The notes beneath the pieces are model-generated. The model saw nothing but the letters and a program-made list of their open reading frames with translations, did no database searches and had not been told where the DNA came from. From Accumulibacter sp. (GTDB lineage Bacteria; Pseudomonadota; Gammaproteobacteria; Burkholderiales; Rhodocyclaceae), in the NCBI GenBank assembly GCA_024235715.1, contig JACKLW010000010.1:124001-188000 (forward strand): DNA of 64,000 nucleotides, given 5' to 3'. Below, piece by piece: positions 8,441 through 17,775 of the stretch. Each line of letters opens with the position of its first letter. Position 1 is the first letter of the stretch. A program made the position numbers and the translations under genes.

Positions 8441-9760
8441 ATGCCCCGAGCCACGCTACCCACTCGCAAGCACCATTGCGCTACTGCGGCGTTCTGCCTG
8501 CTCGCGGCACTGACCCAGCCGGCACCACCCGCGCATGCCAAGGAAAGAAACGAGTTCGCACTCAAGGATCCGAAAGCCGCCGCGTCGTGCAAACCCGACG
8601 CCCGGCCGCCATCGCCGAGAACCCGCAGTGCGGCGGATTCGGTCAAGGTGCTGCCGCCATTGCAGGGCATCTACGCCGGCGTGTACAGTATCGGCACCAC
8701 ACGCGCCGACGTCAGGGCATTCGAGCGCAAGACCGGCAAGCCGCCGGCGATCGTGTTCACCTTCCATGACTGGGTGCTCGACGACGACCTGATGAGGAAG
8801 GACCCTCCGCTGCGCACCCTGGACAGCGAAATGGAGGACAAGGGCATCACGGCGCTGCAGCTGGCGCAGCAACTCGCCGAGCGGGGGACAGTGCTGGCGC
8901 TGACCTGGGCAATCCAGTGCTGCGAATGGACGTCTACCGCCTGGTGGTTCGGCCTGAAGAAAACCGAGATCAGTGTGCCGCGACTGCTGAAAGGCGATTT
9001 CGACGACTACATTCGCCGGGTTGCACGCCAGACGAAGGGCTTCGGCAAACCGATCATGATGAGCCTCTTCTCCGAGTTCAACTGGCAGGGCGCCTTTGCC
9101 TTCGGCAAGGACGGCATGAGCGGCATCTCCCGGGTCGACGACATCTGCGGACAGTACGGCGACCCGGCCTGGCCCGACGGGCCGGAGCGGATACGCGACG
9201 CGCACATCCACGTGATCGACATCTTTCGCCAGGAAGGCGTCAAGAACGTCACGTGGTTCATGTACGCCAACAGCGGCTACATGGACCCCGCGGGCACGGA
9301 CTACAGCCCATGGCTGCATCCGAAGTTCTTCTATCCCGGCGATGACTACATGGACTGGGTCGGCCAGAGCACCTACTTCGTCGACCCGTCGTGGACGCAA
9401 CAGATCAGCGAGGACGCCGCCGTGATCGAGCGTGCGCTGGGCCCCGGTTACCGGGCCTGGGGCGAAGTCACGCAGAAACCGCTGTTACTTCCCGAGTTCG
9501 CCGCCGTCGGCGACAAGAAAGTCAACCGCGCACCGGTGCTGCGCGAGGTGATGGGCAAGGTGCTTCCCGGCATGCCGCGCGTCAAGGCCATCACCCTGGC
9601 CGACTTCCTGATTGCCGAGATCTGCTGCCAGGTCCCGCGGCTCGGCGAGCCGCATGCTGACGAGATAACGGCGTGGCGCCAGAGCGTCGGCGAAAACCCT
9701 GCATATCAATTCAAGGTCCGCACCGGCCCGCCATCAGCATCAAGCAACCAGAGAAATTGA
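8441..9760 (+). CDS. Secreted GH26-like glycoside hydrolase
   Basis: 439 aa with an N-terminal signal peptide (hydrophobic core around residues 14-26, likely cleavage after AHA at 31-33). The TIM-barrel landmarks resemble GH26 mannanase-type enzymes: MSLFSEFNWQG with Glu212 as probable acid/base, YPGDDYMDWVGQ (about 298-309), and LLLPEFAAVG with Glu352 as probable nucleophile. It begins three bases after the methyltransferase stop. In Wzy-type clusters, periplasmic hydrolases trim or control EPS length, or clear stray polymer; the substrate is unknown. The family call rests on motifs and is moderate. Confidence 0.75.
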   Translation: MPRATLPTRKHHCATAAFCLLAALTQPAPPAHAKERNEFALKDPKAAASCKPDARPPSPRTRSAADSVKVLPPLQGIYAGVYSIGTTRADVRAFERKTGKPPAIVFTFHDWVLDDDLMRKDPPLRTLDSEMEDKGITALQLAQQLAERGTVLALTWAIQCCEWTSTAWWFGLKKTEISVPRLLKGDFDDYIRRVARQTKGFGKPIMMSLFSEFNWQGAFAFGKDGMSGISRVDDICGQYGDPAWPDGPERIRDAHIHVIDIFRQEGVKNVTWFMYANSGYMDPAGTDYSPWLHPKFFYPGDDYMDWVGQSTYFVDPSWTQQISEDAAVIERALGPGYRAWGEVTQKPLLLPEFAAVGDKKVNRAPVLREVMGKVLPGMPRVKAITLADFLIAEICCQVPRLGEPHADEITAWRQSVGENPAYQFKVRTGPPSASSNQRN

Positions 9761-9764
9761 GCAA

Positions 9765-10745
9765 ATGGACCAAAACCAAGTAGACCTGGACGAATTCCGT
9801 GGCGCGCGCGTGCTGGTCACTGGAGCCTCAGGCTTTATCGGCGCTCATCTGACGCGCTCGCTCGTCGCCCACGGTGCGCGGGTCGGCGTCCTATTGCGGC
9901 CTTCCGGGTCGTTGGCCAAGTTGCAGCCCTTGCTGGAACACATCGAAGTGGTGCGCGCAGATCTATGCGACGAGCAGGCTCTTGAACAGGCGGTCGCGCG
10001 CATACGGCCACGCTACGCCTTCCACATGGCTGCGTTTACCAATGTCGACCGCGACCGCGGCAACGACGAACTGGCGTTGACGGTCAACCTCACCGGCACC
10101 GTCCGTCTGTTGAACTTCCTGGCCGACAACAAGGTGACGCGCATCGTCAATTCCGGCAGTTGCGAGGAGTACGGCGACATGTCTTCTGCGATTACCGAAA
10201 CAGCCGCGCCGCATCCGGTTTCGCCCTACTCCGTGTCCAAGGCAGCCGCGACGATGTGGTGCGAGATGGTGTACCGCACGCGCGGCGTGCCGGTGGTGAC
10301 GATGCGCCCGTTTCTCGGCTATGGACCCGAGCAGGAGGCGGTACGGCTGATTCCGCAGGCGATCCTCGCGGCACTGCAGGACCGCGAGTTTCCGATGACC
10401 CTCGGCGAGCAGACCCGCGAATTCACCTACGTCGACGACGTCGTCGACGGCTATTTGCGCGCTGCGCTGGTACCGGGTATCGACGGCGAAATCTTCAACC
10501 TGAGCAGCGGCGAGGAAAACCTGGTGCGCGACGCGGTGGACTTGATCTTCCGTCTCGCTGGCAGCCAAGGGAAACCCCTGTTCGGGGCCCTGCCCTATCG
10601 CAGCGCCGAGTTGTGGCGCTGTTGCGGCGACGCCAGCAAGGCCCGAGATCAACTCGGCTGGCGACCGAAAACCCCCTTCGCCCAGGGTATCGCCAGCGTT
10701 ATTCCCTGGTACCGCGAGGCGTTACGCAATGGACAACTGATATGA
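9765..10745 (+). CDS. NAD(P)-dependent nucleotide-sugar epimerase/dehydratase (SDR)
   Basis: 326 aa extended SDR: dinucleotide motif GASGFIG at residues 20-26 and catalytic Tyr155/Lys159 in YSVSK. SGSCEEYG and RPFLGYGP blocks are typical of sugar-nucleotide 4-epimerases, dehydratases and 4-reductases. Since rfbF and rfbG lie in the same operon, a CDP-4-keto-6-deoxyglucose reductase (CDP-abequose-synthase type) is an attractive role, but this is inference. Its TGA overlaps the next ATG (ATGA at 10742). Confidence 0.85.
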   Translation: MDQNQVDLDEFRGARVLVTGASGFIGAHLTRSLVAHGARVGVLLRPSGSLAKLQPLLEHIEVVRADLCDEQALEQAVARIRPRYAFHMAAFTNVDRDRGNDELALTVNLTGTVRLLNFLADNKVTRIVNSGSCEEYGDMSSAITETAAPHPVSPYSVSKAAATMWCEMVYRTRGVPVVTMRPFLGYGPEQEAVRLIPQAILAALQDREFPMTLGEQTREFTYVDDVVDGYLRAALVPGIDGEIFNLSSGEENLVRDAVDLIFRLAGSQGKPLFGALPYRSAELWRCCGDASKARDQLGWRPKTPFAQGIASVIPWYREALRNGQLI

Positions 10746-11197
10746 GTGAGCAAACAATGCAAGGATTTCAGATTCTTCCCGGTGTATCGCGCCGCGAATT
10801 GCGCAGGCGGGAAGATGCGCGTGGCTGGCTGCTCAAGCTGCTGATGCGCGAGCACATCAGCGGCCCGCTCGATTTCGGCGAGATCTACGTCACCGCTGCC
10901 ACCGCCGGGCAGGTCAAGGGCAACCATTTTCACGAAAAGGCCCGCGAGTGGTTCTGCGTCCTCCAGGGCCGCGCGCTGATGGCGGTGCAGGTGATGGCCA
11001 GCGGTGAATCGGCGCAGGTCGAATTGAGTGCCGACGCGCCGGCAATCGTCGAAGTCGCCCCCGGTGTGGCGCATGCGTTCAGAAACAGCGGCAGCGAAAC
11101 CATGCTCTTGCTGGCGTACGCCGACGATCCATACAACGCCGCGGCGCCCGACGAACAGCGCGTCGTGCTGCTCGAACCCGACACTGCGGCGCGCTGA
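10742..11197 (+). CDS. Cupin-fold sugar epimerase/isomerase-like protein
   Basis: 151 aa single cupin. The conserved block GNHFHEKAREWFCVLQG carries the metal-type His/Glu pattern and resembles the C-terminal cupin of WbjC/CapF and related 3-epimerases and ketoisomerases of nucleotide sugars. Later APGVAHAFRN gives the second cupin motif. Start at 10742 overlaps the SDR stop, suggesting coupled translation and joint action on one keto-sugar. Exact reaction not determined. Confidence 0.75.
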   Translation: MSEQTMQGFQILPGVSRRELRRREDARGWLLKLLMREHISGPLDFGEIYVTAATAGQVKGNHFHEKAREWFCVLQGRALMAVQVMASGESAQVELSADAPAIVEVAPGVAHAFRNSGSETMLLLAYADDPYNAAAPDEQRVVLLEPDTAAR

Positions 11198-11220
11198 GCC
11201 AGCGCCAGCCGTCGTCGATC

Positions 11221-12681
11221 ATGCTCGCCCAGCGTATCAGTCCGACCATTCCGGTCACCGTGACCGCAGGTATCCTGCTCGGTGCAGCTATCGGGGTCGT
11301 CGGAACCAGGGCCCTGCTGCTGATCGCCGGCGCGCCAGTACTTATGCTGCTGTTGTGGCAGCCGAAATGGAGTTTCTGGCTACTCGTGGCGACCATACCG
11401 GTGACCATCGACTTCGGCGGTGGACTGACCGTCACCCGCATCATCATCCCTCTGGTCGGGCTGTGCATCCTGAGCAATGCGCTGCTGCGCCGCTGCCCGT
11501 GGCCGAATCCCGTCGGCAACACCGCAGCCCGCATGGGCACGCTGTTCTTCCTCTCGGTTCTGCTGGCACTGACCGTCGCCTGGCTCAACCAGACGGTACC
11601 GCTGGATACCGTGGGCCTGAACACGGAACTCGCGGGATACGCGACGCGCCTGGCGTTGTTTTTCGTCACGCTGAGCTTCGTACAGCGCCCCAGGGACGTG
11701 CGACAGGTACTGATCGTGCTTGTGGTCTCTGGCGTCCTGGAGTCCCTGATCGTCGTCGCACAGATGCACTTCCGCCTGGTGCTGCCCGGCGACTGGCGCT
11801 TCTCCGCCTGGGCCAACGTCGCCAGCACCGGGGGAACCTTCCGCGCCGAGGGCACCACGCCGCATCCCGTCTTCCTGGCCGGTTTCCTGCAGATGGTGCT
11901 GCCGTTCGCGGTACTTTTCCTGCTGCGCGCGCGGCGCATCATCTTGAAGCTGGCGTTGGCCGCGGCCGTGGTGCTGATTCTGTATGCATGGTACGCCGCC
12001 TACTCGCGCAGTTCGCTGGTGGCCATCGCAGTGATGGTCGCGGTGGCGGTGTACCTCTTTTCCGGATGGGGCCGCGCCCTGGTCATCACAGGAGGGTTGG
12101 CTTTCCTCGTGGTGTTGGCCGCCCATGGCTGGAGCCTTCCCGACCTTGCGCAAACGTTCGAGGATATCCGCAACTTCGGCGCCGCCGTGCGTCGCGGGCA
12201 ACTTACGTCCGGCGCCGGCTCACTGCAATTTCGCCTAGAGTCGTCCGCCGGCGGCTGGAATCTGTTCATGGCCAATCCGCTCTTCGGTGTCGGACTGGCC
12301 CAGGCCATTCATCAGTACCTGCCCTACCTGCCGCACTGGGCAGTGACGCCCTTCCACCCGGTAGCGATCCACAATGCCTTCCTTGAGGTCGCCGCCGAGA
12401 GCGGAATCATGGCGTTGCTCTTTTTTTCATCGTTATGGCTACTGGCGTTCCGTGGCGTACTCAGCGCCTGGAACGATCGCCGACTGGCCCCCTATGCCCG
12501 TGCACTCTTCATTGCCCTTGTCGGCCAGTTCATGTTCGTGATCATGACCCCGATGGTTCGCGACGTCTGGTTCACCCTGCCGCTGGCTGCTGCCTGCGGC
12601 CAGATCATGGCGGCCAGGGCACGAGACCGCCAGCCGTCACCGCTGCCCGCAGCGCCGGACACCACCTTGAGCCCCGCATGA
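11221..12681 (+). CDS. Wzy-type O-antigen/EPS polymerase or ligase
   Basis: 486 aa, strongly hydrophobic with roughly ten to twelve membrane segments. The Wzy_C (O-antigen ligase family) signature appears as AYSRSSLVAI in the middle and IHNAFLEVAAESG at about residues 384-396, with a large periplasmic loop between. It probably polymerises undecaprenyl-linked repeat units at the periplasmic face, with Wzx and Wzz in the same operon. No clear Shine-Dalgarno is seen before the ATG, 24 nt after the cupin stop. Confidence 0.85.
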   Translation: MLAQRISPTIPVTVTAGILLGAAIGVVGTRALLLIAGAPVLMLLLWQPKWSFWLLVATIPVTIDFGGGLTVTRIIIPLVGLCILSNALLRRCPWPNPVGNTAARMGTLFFLSVLLALTVAWLNQTVPLDTVGLNTELAGYATRLALFFVTLSFVQRPRDVRQVLIVLVVSGVLESLIVVAQMHFRLVLPGDWRFSAWANVASTGGTFRAEGTTPHPVFLAGFLQMVLPFAVLFLLRARRIILKLALAAAVVLILYAWYAAYSRSSLVAIAVMVAVAVYLFSGWGRALVITGGLAFLVVLAAHGWSLPDLAQTFEDIRNFGAAVRRGQLTSGAGSLQFRLESSAGGWNLFMANPLFGVGLAQAIHQYLPYLPHWAVTPFHPVAIHNAFLEVAAESGIMALLFFSSLWLLAFRGVLSAWNDRRLAPYARALFIALVGQFMFVIMTPMVRDVWFTLPLAAACGQIMAARARDRQPSPLPAAPDTTLSPA

Positions 12682-12790
12682 ACATCGCACCAGGCCGCGC
12701 GCATCGACGGCACGACAACCGCACAGCCTCGTCACGGCCAGGCGTGGCGAGGCCCTATCGGCGACCCGCCCGCAAGGAAAAGCGTTCATC

Positions 12791-13546
12791 ATGAGTTTGG
12801 CCATCTACATACCCGCCTACAACGCCGAGCGATTCGTCGGCGACGTCCTGGCGCGAATTCCTGCCGACATCCTTGCTCGGACCGCCGAGATCGTGCTCGT
12901 AGACAACGCCAGCAGCGACCGCACCTCCGAGGTCGCCCAGCAAGCTGCCAAAGCGCTCGGACTGGCCAACTTCACACTGATCCGCAATGCCGAAAACCTT
13001 GGCTACGGGGGTAGCCAGAAGCTGGCCTACCGCCATTGCATCGCCCGCGGCCACAGCGTGGTGGTGATGCTGCATGCCGACGGGCAGTACGCGCCAGAAC
13101 TGCTCGAGCGCATCGTCGGTCCGGTCGAGCGCGGCGAAGCCGAGATGTGCTTCGGCTCGCGACTCGCGGGCGATGCGCTCGCCGGGAACATGCCCTTGCA
13201 TCGCTTCCTGGGCAACAAGTTTCTCACCGGGGTCGCCAACCTGGTGCTCGGCTGGCAGCTCAGCGAATTTCACTCCGGCTATCGCGCCTACAGCTGCGCC
13301 GCGCTTGCCCGCCTGCCGCTTGAACGCAACGCCGGTTACTATCATTTCGACGTTGAAATCCTTATCCAGTGCCGTGTCTTCGGCCTGCGCGTCGTCGAAG
13401 TGCCCATTCCCACGCACTATGGCGACGAGGAAAACCACCTCAACGTCTGGCGCACCGGCTTCTCGATCCTGGCGATCCTCGGCGAATACCTGCTGCACCG
13501 CCTCGGCCTGCGGCGCTGCGCAAAATACGTGGAATGTAGCGCATGA
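12791..13546 (+). CDS. GT2 glycosyltransferase (polyprenyl-phosphate sugar synthase-like)
   Basis: 251 aa GT-A enzyme starting IYIPAYNAERFVGDVLARIP, with VDNASSDRT and the metal-binding HADGQYAPE block equivalent to the DADGQH of dolichyl/polyprenyl-phosphate sugar synthases. No C-terminal membrane segment is seen. Its stop overlaps the next start (ATGA at 13543). The following gene is a GT39/ArnT-like membrane transferase, which normally uses a polyprenyl-phosphate sugar, so the pair may make and use such a donor. AAGGAAAAG lies upstream of the start. Confidence 0.85.
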   Translation: MSLAIYIPAYNAERFVGDVLARIPADILARTAEIVLVDNASSDRTSEVAQQAAKALGLANFTLIRNAENLGYGGSQKLAYRHCIARGHSVVVMLHADGQYAPELLERIVGPVERGEAEMCFGSRLAGDALAGNMPLHRFLGNKFLTGVANLVLGWQLSEFHSGYRAYSCAALARLPLERNAGYYHFDVEILIQCRVFGLRVVEVPIPTHYGDEENHLNVWRTGFSILAILGEYLLHRLGLRRCAKYVECSA

Positions 13547-15096
13547 AATCGGGTGCGTCCGCCACCATTCCTGCCGCGCAGTCACGATCGGGGATCCGCA
13601 GCCACGTGGCTCTGGGTGTGCTCGTGCTGGCGATCGTTCTGATACATGCCGCCGGCCTGCGGACGGGGCACGAATGGTCGGACGACTACGCCATGTACCT
13701 GTCGCATGCACTCAACCTGCTGTCAGGCCAGGCGTACGGCGATACCGGGTACATTCCCAACCCTTGGGCAGTCCCGGGCCCGGCCACCTACCCGCCGGTG
13801 TATCCGCTGCTGATCATGCCCTGGGTCGCCTGGTGGGGAACCGACCTGCAAATGCTGAAGCTGTTCGGCCTGCTGATGCTCGCCGCGGCCCTTCTCACCG
13901 GCTACGCGCTACTGCGGCCACGCATCGGAAGCACCGCGGCCCTGCTGGGCGTCGCGATACTCGGCCTGAATCCGTTCTTCCTGGAATTCCGCGACGAAAT
14001 ACGTCCGGACACGACCTTCCTTTTCTTCTTCCTGCTGACATTGTGGATCGGCGATCGCTGGACCGGAACGGCGCAGGCAATCGACCGGACACGGATCGCG
14101 CAGGGACTGCTGCTCGGGGTGGTCGCGTACTGTGCCTACGGCACGCGTAGCGTCGGCATCGTGCTCCTGCCGGCCCTTGCCTTGCTGGAGCTGTGGCGCC
14201 TGCGGCGGCTTGGGCCGGTGCTGCTCACCGCCGCCCTCGTCTGGCTGGCGTTAGCCGCGGCGCAGGCGCTGACGCTGCACTCGGATGCAGGCTACGCAAA
14301 GCTGCTGACACTCGATCCGCACACCCTGGTCTACAATGCCACCCGATACACCGGCAGCCTGTCACTGCTGTTCATCAACGGCCTGCCGGCCCCGGGCGCC
14401 TTCGTGCTGCGCGCGCTGATGTTCGGCGCCGCTTCGCTGCTGGCGGTGCTCGGCTACGTCACCTGCCTGCGCCGGGGACCGAGCGTGCTCGAAATCGTAC
14501 CCTGGCTGTACATGCTGCCTCTGGTCGTCTACTGGGTCGGCACGATGATCCAGCAGCGCTACATGCTGCCACTCTTCCCCCTCTACCTCTACTACGCCTG
14601 GATCGGCCTTGACCGCCTGCGGCAGTGCATGGCGCAACCCTGGCGGCGCGCCTTGGCCTGGGCCGCCACCCTGGCTCTGGCGATCAGCTACGTAACCGCC
14701 TACGCCGAATGGCCAGACACGGAGATACAACCGACCATCACCTCAGTCGCCGCGCAGCAGACTTTCGACTGGATACGCGAGAAGACGCCTTCCGATGCGG
14801 TCGTGCTCGTCGGACGGGCTCGCGCCTTTGCCTTGTACACTATGCGCCGCGGCGTCTCCCCGTACGGCTACCGGAGCGACGTCGAGCTATCGGACCTGCT
14901 GACTCGCCACCGCGTCACGCATGTCGTCGTCGGCCGGGGGAGGCTCGCCCGGGAAATGGACTATGAACACCCCGACGACCTGGCGCGCTTCGTCGCCGAT
15001 CATCCGCAGCGCCTGCGACTGGCCCTGCAAACCTCGGAGTTCGACGTCTACGAAGTCCGTCCCGCCTCATCCGGCCGCGAAGGCGACGTGCCTTGA
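13543..15096 (+). CDS. Integral-membrane glycosyltransferase, GT39/ArnT-like (GT-C fold)
   Basis: 517 aa with about ten membrane helices. The first periplasmic loop carries HEWSDDYAMYLSHA, with the paired acidic residues (DD) found at the catalytic site of GT-C enzymes, then TYPPVYPLLIMP. The soluble C-terminal part begins near residue 395. It likely transfers a sugar from a polyprenyl-phosphate donor on the periplasmic side of the membrane. It overlaps the preceding GT2 gene by four bases. Confidence 0.8.
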   Translation: MKSGASATIPAAQSRSGIRSHVALGVLVLAIVLIHAAGLRTGHEWSDDYAMYLSHALNLLSGQAYGDTGYIPNPWAVPGPATYPPVYPLLIMPWVAWWGTDLQMLKLFGLLMLAAALLTGYALLRPRIGSTAALLGVAILGLNPFFLEFRDEIRPDTTFLFFFLLTLWIGDRWTGTAQAIDRTRIAQGLLLGVVAYCAYGTRSVGIVLLPALALLELWRLRRLGPVLLTAALVWLALAAAQALTLHSDAGYAKLLTLDPHTLVYNATRYTGSLSLLFINGLPAPGAFVLRALMFGAASLLAVLGYVTCLRRGPSVLEIVPWLYMLPLVVYWVGTMIQQRYMLPLFPLYLYYAWIGLDRLRQCMAQPWRRALAWAATLALAISYVTAYAEWPDTEIQPTITSVAAQQTFDWIREKTPSDAVVLVGRARAFALYTMRRGVSPYGYRSDVELSDLLTRHRVTHVVVGRGRLAREMDYEHPDDLARFVADHPQRLRLALQTSEFDVYEVRPASSGREGDVP

Positions 15097-16391
15097 GCGC
15101 CGCTGCCGGAAAATCGATGCGCGCTTGGAACGTGGTGCGCGTGCAATTGCGTCAACCGGCCATGCTGGTGTTCGCCGCCAACATGATGCGCTCGGCACTC
15201 GCTTTCCTGGTCACACTGGTCGTCGCCCGCGGCCTGGGACCGGCCGAATTCGGGCTGTTTACCACGTTCGTGGTGGTCACCACGCTTGCGCATAACCTGA
15301 TTGGCGAAGGCTTCGACCCCAGCGTCGTTCGCCTCTACGCCAGGAAGCGCCACGACGACCCGACCCGCCTGCCACAGGTGCTCGGCTCTGCCATCGGCAT
15401 GCGTGCCCTGCTGGTCCTGCCGATGCTTCTGCTCATCCTGTTGGGCGGGCGGTGGCTGGCTCCGGCGCTGGGCGACGTGCTGCAACTGGCGTCACTGACG
15501 GCCGTGGCGGCGAGCTTCGCAACGCTTTCCCTGGCCGTCCTGCAGGCTCGCGAACGGTTCGTCGCCTACGCCTTGTTGATGCCGCTGACCAACGCACTAC
15601 GACTGCTATTCTTGCCAGTCCTCGCGCTAGCCGGTGCCTTGACCCTGGCGCCGCTGATGTGGACCCATGCCCTGTCCTTTGCCCTCGCCGGGGTACTCGG
15701 ATTGTGGCTGCTGCGCAATGAACTGCGGCGGGCACGCCTTGACCTGGCCACCATTCGCGAGTTGTTCCGCTTTGGCAAATGGACGGCGCTCGCCAACCTC
15801 AGCTTCGTGCTGCAGATCAATCTGGCGGTACCGGTCCTGACGCTTGTCAAGGGTGCCGCGCAGGCCGGACTGTACTCGGCGGCGGCAACACTACTGTTGG
15901 TCGTCGACCAATTCACAGCTGCCCTGCTGACGGTCAATCTGCCATCCACGTCGCGGATCCAGACCGCGACCGAGCTGCGCGCCTTCGCCAAGCGACTCGC
16001 ACCGCGGCTGCTCTCCGTGGGCCTCGCGCTGTCCCTGCTGGTGCCGCTGTCAGGCCAGATCATCGCCCTCGCCTTCGGGCCTGCATACGCCGAGAGCGCT
16101 ACGGTAATGCGCGTGTTGCTGCCAGGCTTCATCGCCACGCTGCTGAGCCACCCGCTCTACCTCGTGCTGTATACTTCCAATCGGCCGCACTGGTACACCG
16201 GCTCAGGCGTAGTTGCACTTGCCGCATGGTGCGCTCTCGCCTGGTGGCTGATCCCGCCGTACGGTGTCGTCGGTGCAGCCTGGGCGACGACGATCTCGCG
16301 CGTGCTGCAAGCGCTGCTGATCTCCACCATGGTCCTCCATACCCTGGTCCGCCGCCCGACTCCGCCGCCAGATCCGGGCCGCGCCGACTGA
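15093..16391 (+). CDS. Wzx-type oligosaccharide flippase (MOP superfamily)
   Basis: 432 aa, twelve or so membrane segments, with the N-terminal signature RSALAFLVTLVVARGLGPAEFGLF of polysaccharide flippases. It would move lipid-linked repeat units across the inner membrane. The frame can start at TTG 15093, overlapping the previous TGA, or at ATG 15117, which is closer to the conserved N-terminus. The overlap favours coupled translation from TTG but the choice is open. Confidence 0.85.
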   Translation: MSAAAGKSMRAWNVVRVQLRQPAMLVFAANMMRSALAFLVTLVVARGLGPAEFGLFTTFVVVTTLAHNLIGEGFDPSVVRLYARKRHDDPTRLPQVLGSAIGMRALLVLPMLLLILLGGRWLAPALGDVLQLASLTAVAASFATLSLAVLQARERFVAYALLMPLTNALRLLFLPVLALAGALTLAPLMWTHALSFALAGVLGLWLLRNELRRARLDLATIRELFRFGKWTALANLSFVLQINLAVPVLTLVKGAAQAGLYSAAATLLLVVDQFTAALLTVNLPSTSRIQTATELRAFAKRLAPRLLSVGLALSLLVPLSGQIIALAFGPAYAESATVMRVLLPGFIATLLSHPLYLVLYTSNRPHWYTGSGVVALAAWCALAWWLIPPYGVVGAAWATTISRVLQALLISTMVLHTLVRRPTPPPDPGRAD

Positions 16392-16441
16392 GCGATGCCC
16401 GAGCCAGGATCAATAGCCGACAGAAAGAGCTCCGACACCCC

Positions 16442-17683
16442 ATGAGCAAGAGCCCCATTCGCGTAATGTATTTCCGCAACGCGCGCGGCATCAGCGACGT
16501 CACTGGCGCCGAAAGTTACGTCTTTGCCCTGCTTCAGGCACTGGACCCGCGCGAGGTACGCGGCACCCTGCTCGCCGCAGTGCGCCCGGGCATGACACAG
16601 ACCCCCTGGATCGTCGAGGCGAAGCGCCGCGGCCTGCCCCTGGAATTGATCGAGGTAGGCTCCAAATTCGGCTTGCAGGACTACCAGTGCCTGCGCGAAC
16701 GGATTCGCAGCGTCGGCGCCGACATCGTGCACACGCTGGACCATCGCGCCGACATCGTCGGCACCCTGGCGGCGCGGCGCGAAAAATGCGCCGTGATCAA
16801 TGCCTTCTTCGGCTGGACCAATTTCAGTGGCCGCTTCTCGCGGGGCGCACTCTACGCGTGGCTGGACCGCAGGGCGCAAGCCAGGGCCGACGCGGTGATC
16901 ACCGATTCCGGCTACATGGCGAGCTTCGCTGGCGCCGGCGATCGCCGTTCGCCGGTGGTGGTCGTACACAACGGCGTCGACATTGCCCGCTTTCAGCCGG
17001 ATACGCCGCTTCCCGACTTGCGCCAGCGTTTCTTTGGGAGGTCGGACGTATTCGTTTTCGGGGTCGTCGGTCGCGTGCATCCGAACAAGGGACAGGTGGA
17101 GTTCCTGCACGCGGCGCGAGAGCTGGCCGGTCGCCATCCGCAGGTACGTTTCCTGATCATCGGCGACGCGCCACCGGGTTGGGAAGCGTACAGGGCCGAG
17201 GTCGCGAAAGCCATCACCGACCTCGGCCTGTCCGACCGCGCGCTGCTGACCAACGTCGCCTCGGCCGAGATACCCGCTGTGCTCGCCAGCGTTGACGTAT
17301 TGGTTTCACCGTCATTCGTCGAGAGTTTCAGCTACTCGCTGCTCGAAGCAATGAGCATGCGTCGGGCGATCATCGCCACCGACGTCGGCGGCAATCGCGA
17401 AATGATGATCGACCGCGAAAGCGGCGTGATCATCCCTGCCGGTGACATCAGCGCACTGGTACGCGAGGCGGACACATTGCTTGCCGACGCGGCCAAGCGG
17501 GAGCGTCTCGGCACCAATGCGCGCCTGCGGGTCGAAGAGCACTTCACGCTTCAGTGCATGGCCGAGCGCACCTGTGCCATCTACCGCGAGTTGCTGCAGG
17601 CACGCCACCAGGGTGTCGGACGCGCCGAGGCGCGACGGCGTGTGCAGCGGCTCAGCGCAGTGCCTGCCAGAAGCGCGCCATGA
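16442..17683 (+). CDS. GT4 glycosyltransferase
   Basis: 413 aa GT-B enzyme. N-terminal acceptor half (MSKSPIRVMYFRNARGISD) and C-terminal donor half with FGVVGRVHPNKGQVEFLHAA and the GT4 E-x7-E motif in SFVESFSYSLLEAMS, followed by ATDVGGNREMM. It adds a sugar to the lipid-linked oligosaccharide. The ATG at 16442 lies about 50 nt after the flippase stop with only a weak AGAG upstream. Confidence 0.88.
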   Translation: MSKSPIRVMYFRNARGISDVTGAESYVFALLQALDPREVRGTLLAAVRPGMTQTPWIVEAKRRGLPLELIEVGSKFGLQDYQCLRERIRSVGADIVHTLDHRADIVGTLAARREKCAVINAFFGWTNFSGRFSRGALYAWLDRRAQARADAVITDSGYMASFAGAGDRRSPVVVVHNGVDIARFQPDTPLPDLRQRFFGRSDVFVFGVVGRVHPNKGQVEFLHAARELAGRHPQVRFLIIGDAPPGWEAYRAEVAKAITDLGLSDRALLTNVASAEIPAVLASVDVLVSPSFVESFSYSLLEAMSMRRAIIATDVGGNREMMIDRESGVIIPAGDISALVREADTLLADAAKRERLGTNARLRVEEHFTLQCMAERTCAIYRELLQARHQGVGRAEARRRVQRLSAVPARSAP

Positions 17684-17775
17684 GTCGACCACCGCCTCGC
17701 CAGCCGCCACCCGACCCATCCTCGTCCAAGCGCTCGGTGCCAGTTGAGCGGCCAGCGCCCCTTTCGAGAACATAG

